The position numbers and the translations under genes were made by a program. 64,000 nt of DNA from assembly GCF_000003195.3 (NCBI RefSeq), contig NC_012877.2, positions 14,315,344 to 14,379,343 of the forward strand, given 5' to 3'. The notes beneath the pieces were generated by a model. That model was not told the DNA's origin and did no database searches. It saw only the letters and a list, made by a program, of their open reading frames with translations. Position 1 is the first letter of the stretch. The number at the start of each line of letters is the position of its first letter. Source of the stretch: Sorghum bicolor. Taxonomy: Eukaryota > Streptophyta > Magnoliopsida > Poales > Poaceae. This document shows positions 36,513-47,308 of this stretch, piece by piece.

Positions 36513-38047
36513 TGAAAGGATCAAGATGCCCAAGAGGGGGGTGAATTGGGCTTCTCTAAAAAATTTAAGCAACCTATAAGCTCCAATTCAACCCTTTGTG
36601 CCTAGTGTGACTTAGAGAGCTACCGGATAAAAGTTTTGCAACCTAGTTCCAATCCTATTCTAGCATGGCAATTCTAAGAATGTAAAAGCTCAAAGTAAAT
36701 GCTAGAAAGTAAAGGAGTAGTGGAAGAAAATGCTCGGCGATGTTTTGCCGAGGTATCGGAGAGTCGCCACTCTCCACTAGTCCTCGTTGGAGCACCCGCG
36801 CAAGGGTCTTGCTCCCCCTTGGTCCGCGCAAGGACCAAGTGCTCTCTACGGGCTGATTCTTCGACACTCCGTCGCGGTGAATCGCCCAAAACCGCTCACA
36901 AGCTTGACACGAGCCACCCACAAGAACTCCGGGTGATCTTCGTGCCTCCAATCACCACCGAACCGTCTAGGTGATGGCGATCACCAAGAGTAACAAGCAA
37001 AGAACTCTCACTTGACCCAAACAAGGCACTAGAGAGTGGTGGATGCACACTTGAATCTTGGAACTCACTAGAGGAGGATTCTCTCAAGAATTCACTCAAA
37101 TCTCAATCCTCTCTAGGCTCTTTGCAACTCTCTTGCTCCACAACAAGTTTCTCTGATGTTCAAATGGGCAAGAGACGTCTCATGGATGAAGTGGAGAAGT
37201 ATAAATACTATCCACGAAGTCCAAAGGTTGGCCAACCGTTTTCCACTGAAAACGGGGTCACCGGACGCACATTATGTTGCACCGGACGCACTGCACCGAG
37301 CGTCCGGTGCTTCATATCGGCTACCTGCTCTTTTCTCTGACAGGTCACCGGACGCTAACTCTCAGCGTCCGGTGCACCGTCCGGTGCTCGGGGAAACTTT
37401 ACATGCTCCCTGCGCATGGGACCGGACGCTACCCGGTGCGTCCGGTGCTAGCGTCCGGTGCTCAGGGGAACTTTGCAAGCTCCTTGGGTATGGGACCGGA
37501 CGCTACTTGGTGCGTCCGGTGCTAGCGTCCGGTGCCTAACCCTAAGCACGGCACTGTTCTAACGGCTAAGGCCTCACCGGACGCACTCACAGAGCGTCCG
37601 GTGCCCCTTTGGGCACCCAAACTTCGTCGAAACGCGAACGCTCCAAAACGAAGTTGGTTCCTCTCGATCTAAGGACTATCTCTGAGCTGCCTAGTGCTAG
37701 GTTTACCAAGTGTGCACCACACCTAAACCTAAAGCCTTGCCTAAGTCAAGCTACTAGATCACAGCCCCTCTTAATAGTACGGTCAAAGGAAAACAAAGTC
37801 CTAAACTACTCTAAGTGTCCTTCTTCACCATATGGCACTTAGACCTAGTCTAGTCTTGACGATGTCCATCCATCCTTTGAAAACCGAAACGATTTCCACT
37901 ATTAAGTAGGCATGTACGTCCCTGTCCATCGAGTACCTATATACCATGACCTTACCTATGACTTTGCCTCTGCAAAACACATGTTAGTCATAGTAATCAA
38001 TAATGTCATTAATCACCGAAACTACTAGGGGCCTAGATGCTCTTTCA
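36513..38047 (-). repeat. TE-D 3' LTR
   Basis: 1535 bp. About 37258-37605 is packed with direct and inverted copies of CACCGGACG/CGTCCGGTG. It is 13 bp shorter than its partner, mainly because one AGCGTCCGGTGC unit is absent near 37600. Confidence 0.92.
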
Positions 38048-38533
38048 ATCTCCCCCTTTTTGGTGATTGATGACAACCTCTAATTATGAAAAGAGTTGAG
38101 GTTTTTAAAGTGACTTGGTTTCAATAAGCATATTATGATAAGAATAAGAGGATTAGTCATGCTTATATCAACCAAATCCAATACCCTGCATCCAAATATG
38201 TGAGTGGTATACGACAGGATATAAACACTAGGCTCATAAGAACATCGGAGTAGAAGCGCGGAAGCAAAAAGTAATATGAGCCAAACACAAGACAATAGGA
38301 TATCACATTAAGCACAAATCATGTCTCATAACCATAGTATCTCACACAAGTGCAATGCAAAAAGGTGAACATGATGCATGATGATAGCACACAAAGAAAG
38401 TATCTCAAAAGAATAATCTCAAAAGAATAAACTCCCTCTCTAGCTCCTCTAGCTCCCCCTAACTCCCTAACTCCCCTAACTCCCTAACTCTCTCATACGC
38501 ACTCTCTCCCCCTTTGGCATCAAGCGCCAAAAC
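38048..38533 (-). other. TE-D polypurine tract and 3' untranslated region
   Basis: On the minus strand CAAAAAGGGGGAGAT (38062-38048) directly precedes the LTR, which is the priming tract. The rest, up to the env-like stop, includes a CTCCCTAACTCC-type short repeat at about 38430-38510. No gene is seen. Confidence 0.7.
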
Positions 38534-40190
38534 CTAAGAAGACGGTGGAGGAGGCGGAGCAGTAGAGTCCCTCGGCACGGCTACGAAGCGAGCTGAATCA
38601 TCTGAAGTGTCGGCCGTCGAGGCGGAAGAGGTGGAGTGACCCTCTGAAGCTGCAGGTGCTGGAGAAGCGGTCTGGGTCTGCTCTGGCGCTGTCACAGGCT
38701 GTGCTGGCTGCTCAAGTCCGGCTGACGAAGCTGGCACGGACTCGGTCGCTGTAGCTGTCGTCTCGGGAACGGTAGTAGATGGTGCAAGCTGCTCGGACGA
38801 CGCTACGGACGACGACAGAAGCTCTGTAGTGGTAACTGGCGCTGTAAAGACTGCAGGAGCCTGCAGAGGAGGAGGTGCGGATCTGTCTGCGAGTCCCACA
38901 CAAGCTGTGACGCTGAAGCTGACTGAGGGGTGAAGCCTGAGCGGAGAGGGGTAAACTGCGGTACCTGCTCAAAACCTGAAGAGATAGCACCCTGAGAGAC
39001 CTGGTGCTGTGGCGTCGAGAACGGCTGACTCTGAGCTGGTAGCTGGAGCGGCTGCTGTGACGGGCTCTGAGTCTGGGGCGCAGGAGTAGGGGGCCTGACG
39101 GACGACGTGCCTGGGAGCTGTATCTGCGGTAGCTGAATCCCTGAGGCGGCCATGAGAGCGGCCATCATCGCTGTCTGCTGGGCCTGGAAAGCAAGCTGCT
39201 GCTCCTGAAAGGTGAGAAGCTGACGCTGGAGCTCATCCTGCCTGGCCTGCATGGCTGCATTGATGGCAGCCTGATCCCTGTCGCGCCTCGCCTGCTCCTC
39301 AGCTGCACGGCGCTGGTCTGCCCTCATACCCTCTAGTATAGCAAGCAGAGCGGGGTCTGAAGCACTCGAAGAACCGCCTGCCTCGTGGTCGTGAGCTCTA
39401 GGAGGAAGATCAGTCACTGGCGGCTCATAGTCGTCGTCCGAACTGTCTGAGGCGAAGTCAAACTCGCCCTCTGCCTCTGCATCTGCAAACGCGCCAATAG
39501 CTATATCTTGCTGCTCCTCTGTCTCTGCAACTGCTGCTGTACTGCGGGTGCCCCTAGGAGAAGGTGGGGGCACCGGTCCACGTGGAGCACGAGGAGGAGG
39601 GGCACCGCGAAGGTTGTGGTGCGCTCTCAACATCTGCCGGGGGTCGTAGTGGGGGAAGACGGTGTCCGACTCTGTCAGCTCCCTCTGCAAGTGAGCTGGC
39701 AGGGGCAGTGGCCTAGCACGAAGTATAAGCAGGGTGATCCAATGTGCGTAGGGCAACTGACGCCGACCCCTAAAGCTCTCAGAGATGGTGTCCTCTATCT
39801 CTAAGACAATCAGATCCCACAAGTCAAACTCTGTCTGGGAGATGAGGTGAGCAACTAACCACTGCTGGATGCGAGTAAAACCGTCTCTGTAGCCTGTCCT
39901 GGGGAGAAGAGTCTTCCTCAACACGAAGTCAAGGATCCTGGCTGGGCGTGTCAAGTCTCCCACTGTCCTGCTGGAGCCCTCCCCAAAAGGTGCACGGAAG
40001 GATGGAGCCACGAAGTCAACCGGTGGTGTCTCGCCACCGTGAGGACGACGAGGGGGATCCACGTTCCCGTAGCACAGCTGGTGAATCCTGGTGGGAGAGG
40101 CTCGCAGTCCAAGCACCTGTCTAGCCAACTGTGCGGTCACTCTGTAGTCGGTCCCTGCCAGTGCGTAGTGGATATAGCTGTGATCTGGAG
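38534..40190 (-). pseudogene. TE-D env-like gene, C-terminal part
   Basis: Second half of the Sirevirus env-like gene; the first half is at 52199-53083, separated by TE-E. With one copy of TGGAG the frame is unbroken across the join. The part contains a folded-looking region (IQQWLVAHLISQTEFDLWDL), then acidic and Pro-rich sequence, a Gln/Ala-rich coiled coil (AAEEQARRDRDQAAINAAMQ) and a Ser/Thr/Pro tail. A frameshift near 38890 separates the long frame from the tail that ends at 38534. The role of these proteins is not known; plant Sirevirus 'env' is named by position. Confidence 0.75.
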
Positions 40191-40652
40191 TGTGGGGGTA
40201 CAAACCCCTATACCCTTACGGCTAGACTTGGGCCAGGAGGCTTGGCCCATTACGAGACGAGTTCAAGGCTTGATCCGACAACCTGGAGTTTCGCGCAAGG
40301 AAACAAGATGTGGAGATCAAGCAGGATTCTAGTCGGTTAGAATAGGAATTGATATCGAATTATCCATGGCAATTGTAACCGACTAGGATTAGTTTCCAGA
40401 TCTGTAACCCTGCCCTCCGGACTATATAAGGAGGGGCAAGGGACCCCCCTAGGACACATCATAATCTCTCAACACAATCCAATACAACCCGACGCAGGAC
40501 GTAGGTATTACGCCAACTCGGCGGCCGAACCTGGATAAAAAGCTTGTCCGTGTCCTGCGTCACCATCGAGTTCGTAGTTTGCGCACCGTCTACCGATAAA
40601 CTACTACCGTGGGTATACCCCAAGGTAGACTGCCGACCAGCTTTCGTCGACA
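40191..40652 (+). repeat. TE-E 5' LTR with TATA box
   Basis: 462 bp, TGTGGGGGTAC...GTCGACA. TATATAA at 40423-40429 (GGACTATATAAGGAGGGG) is a strong promoter box, so the transcript should start near 40455 and leave a leader of about 245 nt before the gag ATG. Confidence 0.95.
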
Positions 40653-40653
40653 G

Positions 40654-40671
40654 TGGCGCGCCAGGTAGGGG
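40654..40671 (+). other. TE-E primer binding site
   Basis: TGGCGCGCCAGGTAGGGG begins one base after the 5' LTR. The primer tRNA is not assigned. Confidence 0.7.
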
Positions 40672-40700
40672 GTGTGCGTGCAACTTTTCCGGCGAACAAG

Positions 40701-43700
40701 ATGGTCACGATCCCAGCTTCCGCGACCGTGCCCGAAGGCCTCACGTTCACCGTCGGCCAAATCACGTGGACGACGCGCAGCGGCGGTTTCGCGACCACGG
40801 TTCCGAAAGAGATCCAGATCCAATCTGAGACCACGTCGTCTCCGACCACGCGCGTGACGACACCAAGCTCCCGACCACCGCTCCCGCTCTACAAGGGAAG
40901 GGAGATCGACTGCTCGGACCTCCTCCAAGCGCTCGATCGCGCTGACTCCAAGCTATTCGAAGTCTCCCAACTAATAGATGGAGTTCTGCGCCGGCCCGAC
41001 CAAGCCGCTCGAGCGGATTCTTCGAAATTCCGCCGGCCAACTCGTGTCACCACACACGAACGGCTGGGAACATCCCTGACGATAACCTCAACCCCCTCAG
41101 GACGATCCGTCGAGCTCAAAAAGGAAGACTATCCTTGCGGCCTGAACAACTCGGCCTCTGTTTATTCATGGCATGTCCAATCCGTTTTCAGCAAAGCGGG
41201 CTGGTCGCCGACAAGGAACAATCGCCACCATGTCAACATGGTGACCATCCGAGAGCTACGGGACGGCCAGGTTTCCAGCACCAACTCAAGCACCGGCTCC
41301 GTCCCCACCGAGGTTGTGAACACCGAAGACGAGGACTATGACCTGGATTTTCCTTCACACCCTCCGGGTTTCGACCGATTCCCGATATTCCCCCCCCGGC
41401 GAGGGGATATTGTATTCAATGTCAGCGCCGACGAACCAGCCGTTGACGGAGAAACAGACGACCAGAGGCAACTCCGTGAACAGCGTAACGCCGAGCGCGC
41501 CCGACGGCGTGCAGACGAGCAACAACAGACGCCGCCAGGCAACCTCAACGATGCCTTCGACATGGTCGGGGACCAGCCGGTCTACAAAACGCCAAGCGCC
41601 AACGTGGCTGTCGCCATGGCCAATCTGGATCGGCTTCCTGACACCCCCGAATGCCAGGGAGTCCGGACCAGTATCCGAGCACACCTGATCGCCGCAATGG
41701 GACAGACAGCCGCTCTGCTCAAGAGAGTCCAGGACGCCTCTTATACGGAAGCCGCCTCCGACCAGACTCATCGTAGCCGGGCCTCACCCAGCAGGCGTCG
41801 CCGCAGCCGCTCCCCCGACAACCGTCGAGGGGACTCACGGCGCGATGATGGTGGTCGGGACGCCGATGGCCGCCGCCAGCAGGACCGCGTACGCGGCCAA
41901 GAAGAAGAAGATCAACACAGGGATCTCCGCCACAACATCCCCCCCAAAGATGCCCGGGACCGCATCAACAGGCGCGCCGCAGAAAGAGCAGTCCATGAGA
42001 ACCTGCGCCGCATCGAGTACGACGCGACCCACGGTCCTCCGGGCCTAAGGCAGTTCTCTTCACACCTCCGCCAAGTCGTGTGGCCCCGCAATTTCAAGCT
42101 CGAAAAACTTAAAAAATACGACGGCAAGGAAAATCCAGAGAACTGGATCACTCTCTACGAAATCGCCGTCCGATCAGCGGCAGGAGATGAGCACGTCATG
42201 GCTAATTACTTCCCCGTAGTCCTCGACCAGGCTGGTCATCAGTGGCTTCTCGGCTTGCCCGAGGACTCCTTCGACTCTTGGGAGGAGCTGCGTCAGGCTT
42301 TCATCGACAACTTCATCGCCACATGCGAGCAGCCCGGAAACAAGTATGACCTTGAAAGGATAAGAGACAGGAAGAATGAACCTCTGCGCGATTACATCCG
42401 ACGATTCTCGGATATGCGTCTCAAAATCCCGAGGATTTCTCATGACGAGGCCATATCAGCCTTTATCAAGGGTTTGCGTTTCCATGAAGCGCTGAGGAAC
42501 AAGCTATTGCGTAAGCGCCCATCAACGGTAGCGGAGCTCCTCGCCACGGCTAAAAATTACGCCGATGCTGATGACGCAGAAAAACTAATCCGAGACGATG
42601 CGAGAGGCACCGACCAGCCCTCCCGGCGAGACGACGGTCGTGGTCGCTACGACAACAGAAATCATCGCCGCTCCGACAACCGCGATCACCGAGAGGGTTG
42701 GGATCGGCGGCGCGACAGCCGCGACGACTTCAGAGGAAAGCGCCCTCGCGAGTACGACCACGAAGTAAACACGGTCAAACGTCCCAATGGACGACGGGAC
42801 TACCAAGACGACTACAACAAAACGTTGAAGGGACCGTGCCAGCTACACCCGAAGTCTAACCATACCATGGAAGAGTGCCGCGTCCTCAAAAGTATCTATA
42901 CACGGCGGGCCGCCCAAGAAGACACCGCCAAGAAAAGCAGCAAACGCGACGGGCACGACCACGAAGATGAGGATGAGGACCAAGACAGGGACCCCCGACA
43001 CCAATATGTCAGCCCTACCGACGTGGTTCACTCCATTTTCGGGGGCAAGGTCTCCACTGAGTCCAAGCGAGAAAGAAAACTGTTAAAGAGAGCCTGCCTC
43101 AACATAGACAGCACGGACGGGCTGATCGCAGATCCGAAATTTCCCGCCTGGTCCCACAGGGAGATCGCGTTCAGCAGGAAGGACCAGTGGGCCACTATCC
43201 CAGAGCCGGGTCGTTTCCCACTGATTCTTGATCCCTGCATCAATAGCATCAGATTCGAGCGCGTGCTCGTGGACGGGGGAAGCTCCATCGACATCCTCTT
43301 CCGCAACAGCCTGCCCGCCCTCAAGATATCACCGGCGCAACTAAAACCTTACGACGCCCAATTCTGGGGGGTTTTGCCAGGTCAAAGTTCGGTGCCCCTC
43401 GGACAGATAACATTGCCTGTCCAATTCGGCACACCCGATCACTTCCGGACGGAGTTCATCAACTTCGTAGTCGCGGACTTCGACGGGACCTACCACGCCA
43501 TACTGGGCCGCCCATCACTGACAAAGTTCATGGCAGTCCCGCACTACTCATACCTGGTGCTTAAGATGCCCACGGAGAAGGGCGTCCTGACCGTCAGAGG
43601 CAACGTCTATACTGCGTACACCTGCGAAGAAGAAAGTTTCAAGATCACCGAGGCAATTGACCTCTCAATCCGCATGGCGGAAACAGCAACCCAAGCCGCA

Positions 43701-43844
43701 CAGCTGCCCCCCGACCAGCTCCGATTACCCGAGCAAGAGACAGCCAGAAAGAATTCGAAATCCAAGGAGTACAAAGAAGTGCAGCTGGTCGAAGGTAACC
43801 CCGAGAAGACAGCCCTCATCGGGGCTAACCTGGATCCAAAATAG
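40701..43844 (+). CDS. TE-E gag-protease
   Basis: The first ATG after the leader is at 40701; the frame is also open upstream through the primer site, so the start is a choice. About 1047 codons end in TAG at 43842-43844. A low-complexity N-terminal part is followed by an Arg/Asp-rich stretch (about 41770-41930), the gag capsid domain (about 42060-42600, FKLEKLKKYDGKENPENWIT, then DYIRRFSDMRLKIP), another Arg/Asp-rich tail, a Cys/His block CQLHPKSNHTMEEC (about 42839-42880) and the aspartic protease. The protease has its catalytic Asp at 43272 in VDGGSSIDILF and the later AILGRPSLTKF. The stop is directly followed by pol in the same frame. Confidence 0.9.
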   Translation: MVTIPASATVPEGLTFTVGQITWTTRSGGFATTVPKEIQIQSETTSSPTTRVTTPSSRPPLPLYKGREIDCSDLLQALDRADSKLFEVSQLIDGVLRRPDQAARADSSKFRRPTRVTTHERLGTSLTITSTPSGRSVELKKEDYPCGLNNSASVYSWHVQSVFSKAGWSPTRNNRHHVNMVTIRELRDGQVSSTNSSTGSVPTEVVNTEDEDYDLDFPSHPPGFDRFPIFPPRRGDIVFNVSADEPAVDGETDDQRQLREQRNAERARRRADEQQQTPPGNLNDAFDMVGDQPVYKTPSANVAVAMANLDRLPDTPECQGVRTSIRAHLIAAMGQTAALLKRVQDASYTEAASDQTHRSRASPSRRRRSRSPDNRRGDSRRDDGGRDADGRRQQDRVRGQEEEDQHRDLRHNIPPKDARDRINRRAAERAVHENLRRIEYDATHGPPGLRQFSSHLRQVVWPRNFKLEKLKKYDGKENPENWITLYEIAVRSAAGDEHVMANYFPVVLDQAGHQWLLGLPEDSFDSWEELRQAFIDNFIATCEQPGNKYDLERIRDRKNEPLRDYIRRFSDMRLKIPRISHDEAISAFIKGLRFHEALRNKLLRKRPSTVAELLATAKNYADADDAEKLIRDDARGTDQPSRRDDGRGRYDNRNHRRSDNRDHREGWDRRRDSRDDFRGKRPREYDHEVNTVKRPNGRRDYQDDYNKTLKGPCQLHPKSNHTMEECRVLKSIYTRRAAQEDTAKKSSKRDGHDHEDEDEDQDRDPRHQYVSPTDVVHSIFGGKVSTESKRERKLLKRACLNIDSTDGLIADPKFPAWSHREIAFSRKDQWATIPEPGRFPLILDPCINSIRFERVLVDGGSSIDILFRNSLPALKISPAQLKPYDAQFWGVLPGQSSVPLGQITLPVQFGTPDHFRTEFINFVVADFDGTYHAILGRPSLTKFMAVPHYSYLVLKMPTEKGVLTVRGNVYTAYTCEEESFKITEAIDLSIRMAETATQAAQLPPDQLRLPEQETARKNSKSKEYKEVQLVEGNPEKTALIGANLDPK

Positions 43845-46800
43845 GAAGACGCGCTCGTCAGGTTTCTAAAGGACAACGTGAGCGTTTTCGCATGGAAACC
43901 CGCAGACATGCCCGGTGTCCCACGAAACCTGATCGAGCACTCCTTAAACGTCTCGAAGACCGCAAGACCAATCAAGCAAAAACTACGACGGTTCGCTCGT
44001 GACAAAAAGGAGGCTATTAGGACAGAGATAACACGGCTTCTAGCAGCCGGATTCATAAAAGAGGTGTATCATCCCGATTGGCTCGCCAATCCGGTTCTTG
44101 TACGCAAAAAGAATAATGAATGGAGAATGTGCGTTGATTACACCGATCTCAACAAGCACTGTCCTAAAGATCCTTTTGGTCTTCCTCGCATCGACGAGGT
44201 GGTCGACTCAACGGCCGGATGCGAACTCCTCTCCTTTCTAGATTGCTACTCTGGTTATCACCAGATCTCGTTAAAGGAAGAAGATCAGATCAAAACATCC
44301 TTCATCACACCCTTCGGCGCATATTGTTACACTACCATGTCTTTCGGACTTAAAAACGCCGGGGCCACTTATCAAAGGGCCATCCAGCAATGCCTCCACG
44401 ACGAGATTCGCGATGACCTCGTCGAGGCCTACGTGGACGACGTGGTCGTAAAAACAAGGGACGCGAGCACCCTGATCGACAACTTAGACCGAACCTTCAA
44501 GGCACTCAATAGGTACAAGTGGAAGCTCAACCCCAAGAAATGCATTTTCGGCGTTCCTTCCGGTCTACTGCTCGGCAACGTCGTCAGTCGCGACGGCATA
44601 CGACCAAACCCTTCAAAAGTCAAAGCCGTACTCGACATGCGACCACCGAAGAACGTCAAGGACATTCAGAAGCTAACCGGATGCATGGCCGCCCTCAGCC
44701 GTTTCATTTCAAGGCTGGGAGAAAAAGGCCTCCCTTTCTTCAAACTATTGAAAGCGTCAGAAAAATTCTCCTGGACCGAAGAAGCCAACGCCGCGTTCAC
44801 TCAGCTTAAGATCTTCCTCACTTCACCGCCTGTCCTCACAGCGCCTCAGCCTAATGAAGACCTGCTCCTTTACATTGCTGCAACCGACAGGGTTGTTTCC
44901 ACGGCAATAGTGGTCGAGCGAGATGAACCAGGTCACGTCTTCAAGGTCCAGAGACCCGTTTACTTCATAAGCGAAGTTTTAAACGAATCCAAGGCCAGGT
45001 ACCCACAAATACAGAAGCTTATATACGCCATCCTGATAACGTCAAGAAAACTGAAGCATTACTTCGACGGCCATCGAGTCCTGGTGACAACCAGCTTTCC
45101 TCTCGGTGACATCCTGCGCAATAAAGACGCCAATGGCAGAATCGTGAAATGGGCAATGGAGTTATGTCCATTTTCCCTGGAGTTCCAGAGTCGCACCACT
45201 GTCAAGTCCCAAGCCCTGGTCGATTTCATTGCCGAATGGACGGATCTCAACGAACCTTCCGTTCCCGATGTCTCAGACCACTGGTCTATGTTCTTCGATG
45301 GGTCCTTGAACATCAACGGTGCAGGCGCTGGGATACTGTTCGTATCACCCAACAAGGACAAACTCCGCTACGTCCTTAGGATCCTTTTCCCGGCGTCAAA
45401 CAACGTCGCCGAATACGAAGCATGCTTACACGGCATACGACTAGCCGTTGAACTGGGGGTCAAGCGCCTCTATGTCTACGGCGACTCTGCCTTGGTCATC
45501 AACCAGCTCAACAAGGAGTGGGACGCAACCCACGAGAAGATGGATCTCTACTGCAAAGAAATTCGCAAATGGGAAACTCACTTCTATGGCATAGAGTACA
45601 TCCACGTGGTCCGGGACAAGAACCAAGCAGCAGATGCGTTGTCAAAGTTAGGCTCATCTCGGGCCCAGATCCCGCGGGGTATTTTTGTCCAGGACATCCA
45701 TGAGCCAAGCGTAAGCCCTCCCCTGGTCGACAAGCAACCCACCGAGGCAATGCTCATAGATGACGCCACTCCGGCAACCGGTGGGCGTGACTGGCGCACC
45801 CCGTTCATCAAATACATATCAGACGGAACAGGCTATCAGGACAAAACAGAGAACGAGCGCCTCATCCGACGGTCAAAGAACTACATCCTGGTCGACGGAA
45901 AACTCATGCGGAAAAACGCAAGCTCCGAAGTACTGCTCAAGTGCATACCCCAAGACGATGGTATCAAGCTCTTGGAAGACATACACGCTGGATCCTGCGG
46001 CAACCACGCCGCATCTAGAACGCTGGTCGGAAAGGCTTTCCGAGCAGGTTTTTATTGGCCAACCGCGGTCGGCGACGCAGAAAAACTGGTTCGGCATTGC
46101 GAAGGATGTCAGTTTTTCGCTAAGAGGACCCACGTACCCGCCCATGAAATTCAGACTATCCCGTCGTCTTGGCCCTTTGCTTGCTGGGGGCTTGACATGA
46201 TCGGACCATTTAAACCAGCCCCGGGCAACTTCAAGTTTGTCTTCGTGCTAATCGACAAGTTCTCCAAGTGGATCGAATACATGCCCTTGGTCAAGGCAAC
46301 CTCCGAGAAGGTCGTGGAGTTTCTCAATCAAATCATACACAGATTCGGCATCCCGAACAGCATAATCACCGACCTGGGCACTCAGTTTACTGGCACCACT
46401 TTTTGGGATTTCTGCGATGACAGAGGCATAGTCATAAAATATGTGTCAGTAGCACACCCACGTGCTAACGGTCAAGTCGAACGTGCTAATGGAATGATCG
46501 TTGATGCCCTAAAGAAGAGGCTGTACACCGAAAACGACAGAGCACCCGGTCGATGGATGAGAGAATTGCCGGCAGTAGTCTGGGGCCTCCGAACCCAGAC
46601 CAGTCGAAACACAGGGGTGTCTCCCTACTTCATGGTATACGGTGCAGAGGCGGTCCTGCCGGCCGACATACACTTCAGATCTCCTAGAATCGAGCACTAC
46701 GACGAGGCGACTGCCGACAACGCCAGGGAACTCGAAGTCAATTGCATGGAGGAAAATCGTTTAGTTTCATGTCTCCGAACAGCAAAATATCTCGCGGCAG

Positions 46801-47030
46801 TCAGGCGATACTACAACAGGAACGTCAAGGACCGTTCCTTTGTGGTCGGCGATCTGGTGCTTCGATGGAAAACGAACCAGGAGGGAATGCACAAGTTATC
46901 CACTCCCTGGGAAGGACCCTTCGTGGTGACCAAGGTCACACGACCTACGTCCTACAGATTGGCATACCCAGACGGAACACGAGTGCCTAACTCTTGGCAC
47001 ATCGACAAACTGCGACGATTCTATCCATAA
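43845..47030 (+). CDS. TE-E pol: RT, two RNase H domains, integrase
   Basis: In the same frame as gag-pro, after one TAG. RT shows [19 protein letters not shown] and YVDD at 44430-44441. The RT-linked RNase H is at about 44860-45230. The second RNase H runs from about 45285 ([15 protein letters not shown]) to 45650 ([10 protein letters not shown]). Integrase has its zinc region at about 45970-46120, and catalytic Asp at 46194, Asp at 46371 and Glu at 46479. The C-terminal part ends [11 protein letters not shown], and TAA is at 47028. There are no internal breaks. Expression needs readthrough of the TAG, a spliced or edited message, or an upstream copy without the stop. Confidence 0.93.
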   Translation, partial: EDALVRFLKDNVSVFAWKPADMPGVPRNLIEHSLNVSKTARPIKQKLRRFARDKKEAIRTEITRLLAAGFIKEVYHPDWLANPVLVRKKNNEWRMCVDYTDLNKHCPKDPFGLPRIDEVVDSTAGCELLSFLDCYSGYHQISLKEEDQIKTSFITPFGAYCYTTMSFGLKNAGATYQRAIQQCLHDEIRDDLVEAYVDDVVVKTRDASTLIDNLDRTFKALNRYKWKLNPKKCIFGVPSGLLLGNVVSRDGIRPNPSKVKAVLDMRPPKNVKDIQKLTGCMAALSRFISRLGEKGLPFFKLLKASEKFSWTEEANAAFTQLKIFLTSPPVLTAPQPNEDLLLYIAATDRVVSTAIVVERDEPGHVFKVQRPVYFISEVLNESKARYPQIQKLIYAILITSRKLKHYFDGHRVLVTTSFPLGDILRNKDANGRIVKWAMELCPFSLEFQSRTTVKSQALVDFIAEWTDLNEPSVPDVSDHWSMFFDGSLNINGAGAGILFVSPNKDKLRYVLRILFPASNNVAEYEACLHGIRLAVELGVKRLYVYGDSALVINQLNKEWDATHEKMDLYCKEIRKWETHFYGIEYIHVVRDKNQAADALSKLGSSRAQIPRGIFVQDIHEPSVSPPLVDKQPTEAMLIDDATPATGGRDWRTPFIKYISDGTGYQDKTENERLIRRSKNYILVDGKLMRKNASSEVLLKCIPQDDGIKLLEDIHAGSCGNHAASRTLVGKAFRAGFYWPTAVGDAEKLVRHCEGCQFFAKRTHVPAHEIQTIPSSWPFACWGLDMIGPFKPAPGNFKFVFVLIDKFSKWIEYMPLVKATSEKVVEFLNQIIHRFGIPNSIITDLGTQFTGTTFWDFCDDRGIVIKYVSVAHPRANGQVERANGMIVDALKKRLYTENDRAPGRWMRELPAVVWGLRTQTSRNTGVSPYFMVYGAEAVLPADIHFRSPRIEHYDEATADNARELEVNCMEENRLVSCLRTAKYLAAVRRYYNRNVKDRSFVVGDLVLRWKTNQEGMHKLSTPWEGPFVVTKVTRPTSYRLAYPDGTRVPNSWHIDKLRRFYP

Positions 47031-47231
47031 CGTTTTAATGGCTTTCTTTTGTAAGTATCTTATAATTTTTGATAATAAGATTCTATATTTCTCGCCTATA
47101 CCTTGTCGTACGCAGCACCCAGCAAAACTCCTGCAATGGATGCTCTTGGCGACAACCAAGACAAATACGGTGACACGTCACTCAGACATTCTTACAGCGC
47201 TCAAAACAACAGTCATGACAAAAAAGAAAAC

Positions 47232-47237
47232 TTTATT
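47232..47237 (-). terminator. Poly(A) signal of the TE-E antisense gene
   Basis: AATAAA on the minus strand, about 70 bp after the antisense stop codon and inside the 278-bp gap between the converging gene ends. Confidence 0.5.
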
Positions 47238-47308
47238 ACAAACTTTACATACAAAGTTTACAATAAACACCCTGACGGGCAGATACTAGTCTATTCCTAC
47301 AGACTACT

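Noticed and set aside
36699..37539. Small ORFs in the TE-D LTRs (and copies at 56935-57761)
   Set aside because: Repeated exactly in both LTRs, made of CACCGGACG repeats, and without family features.
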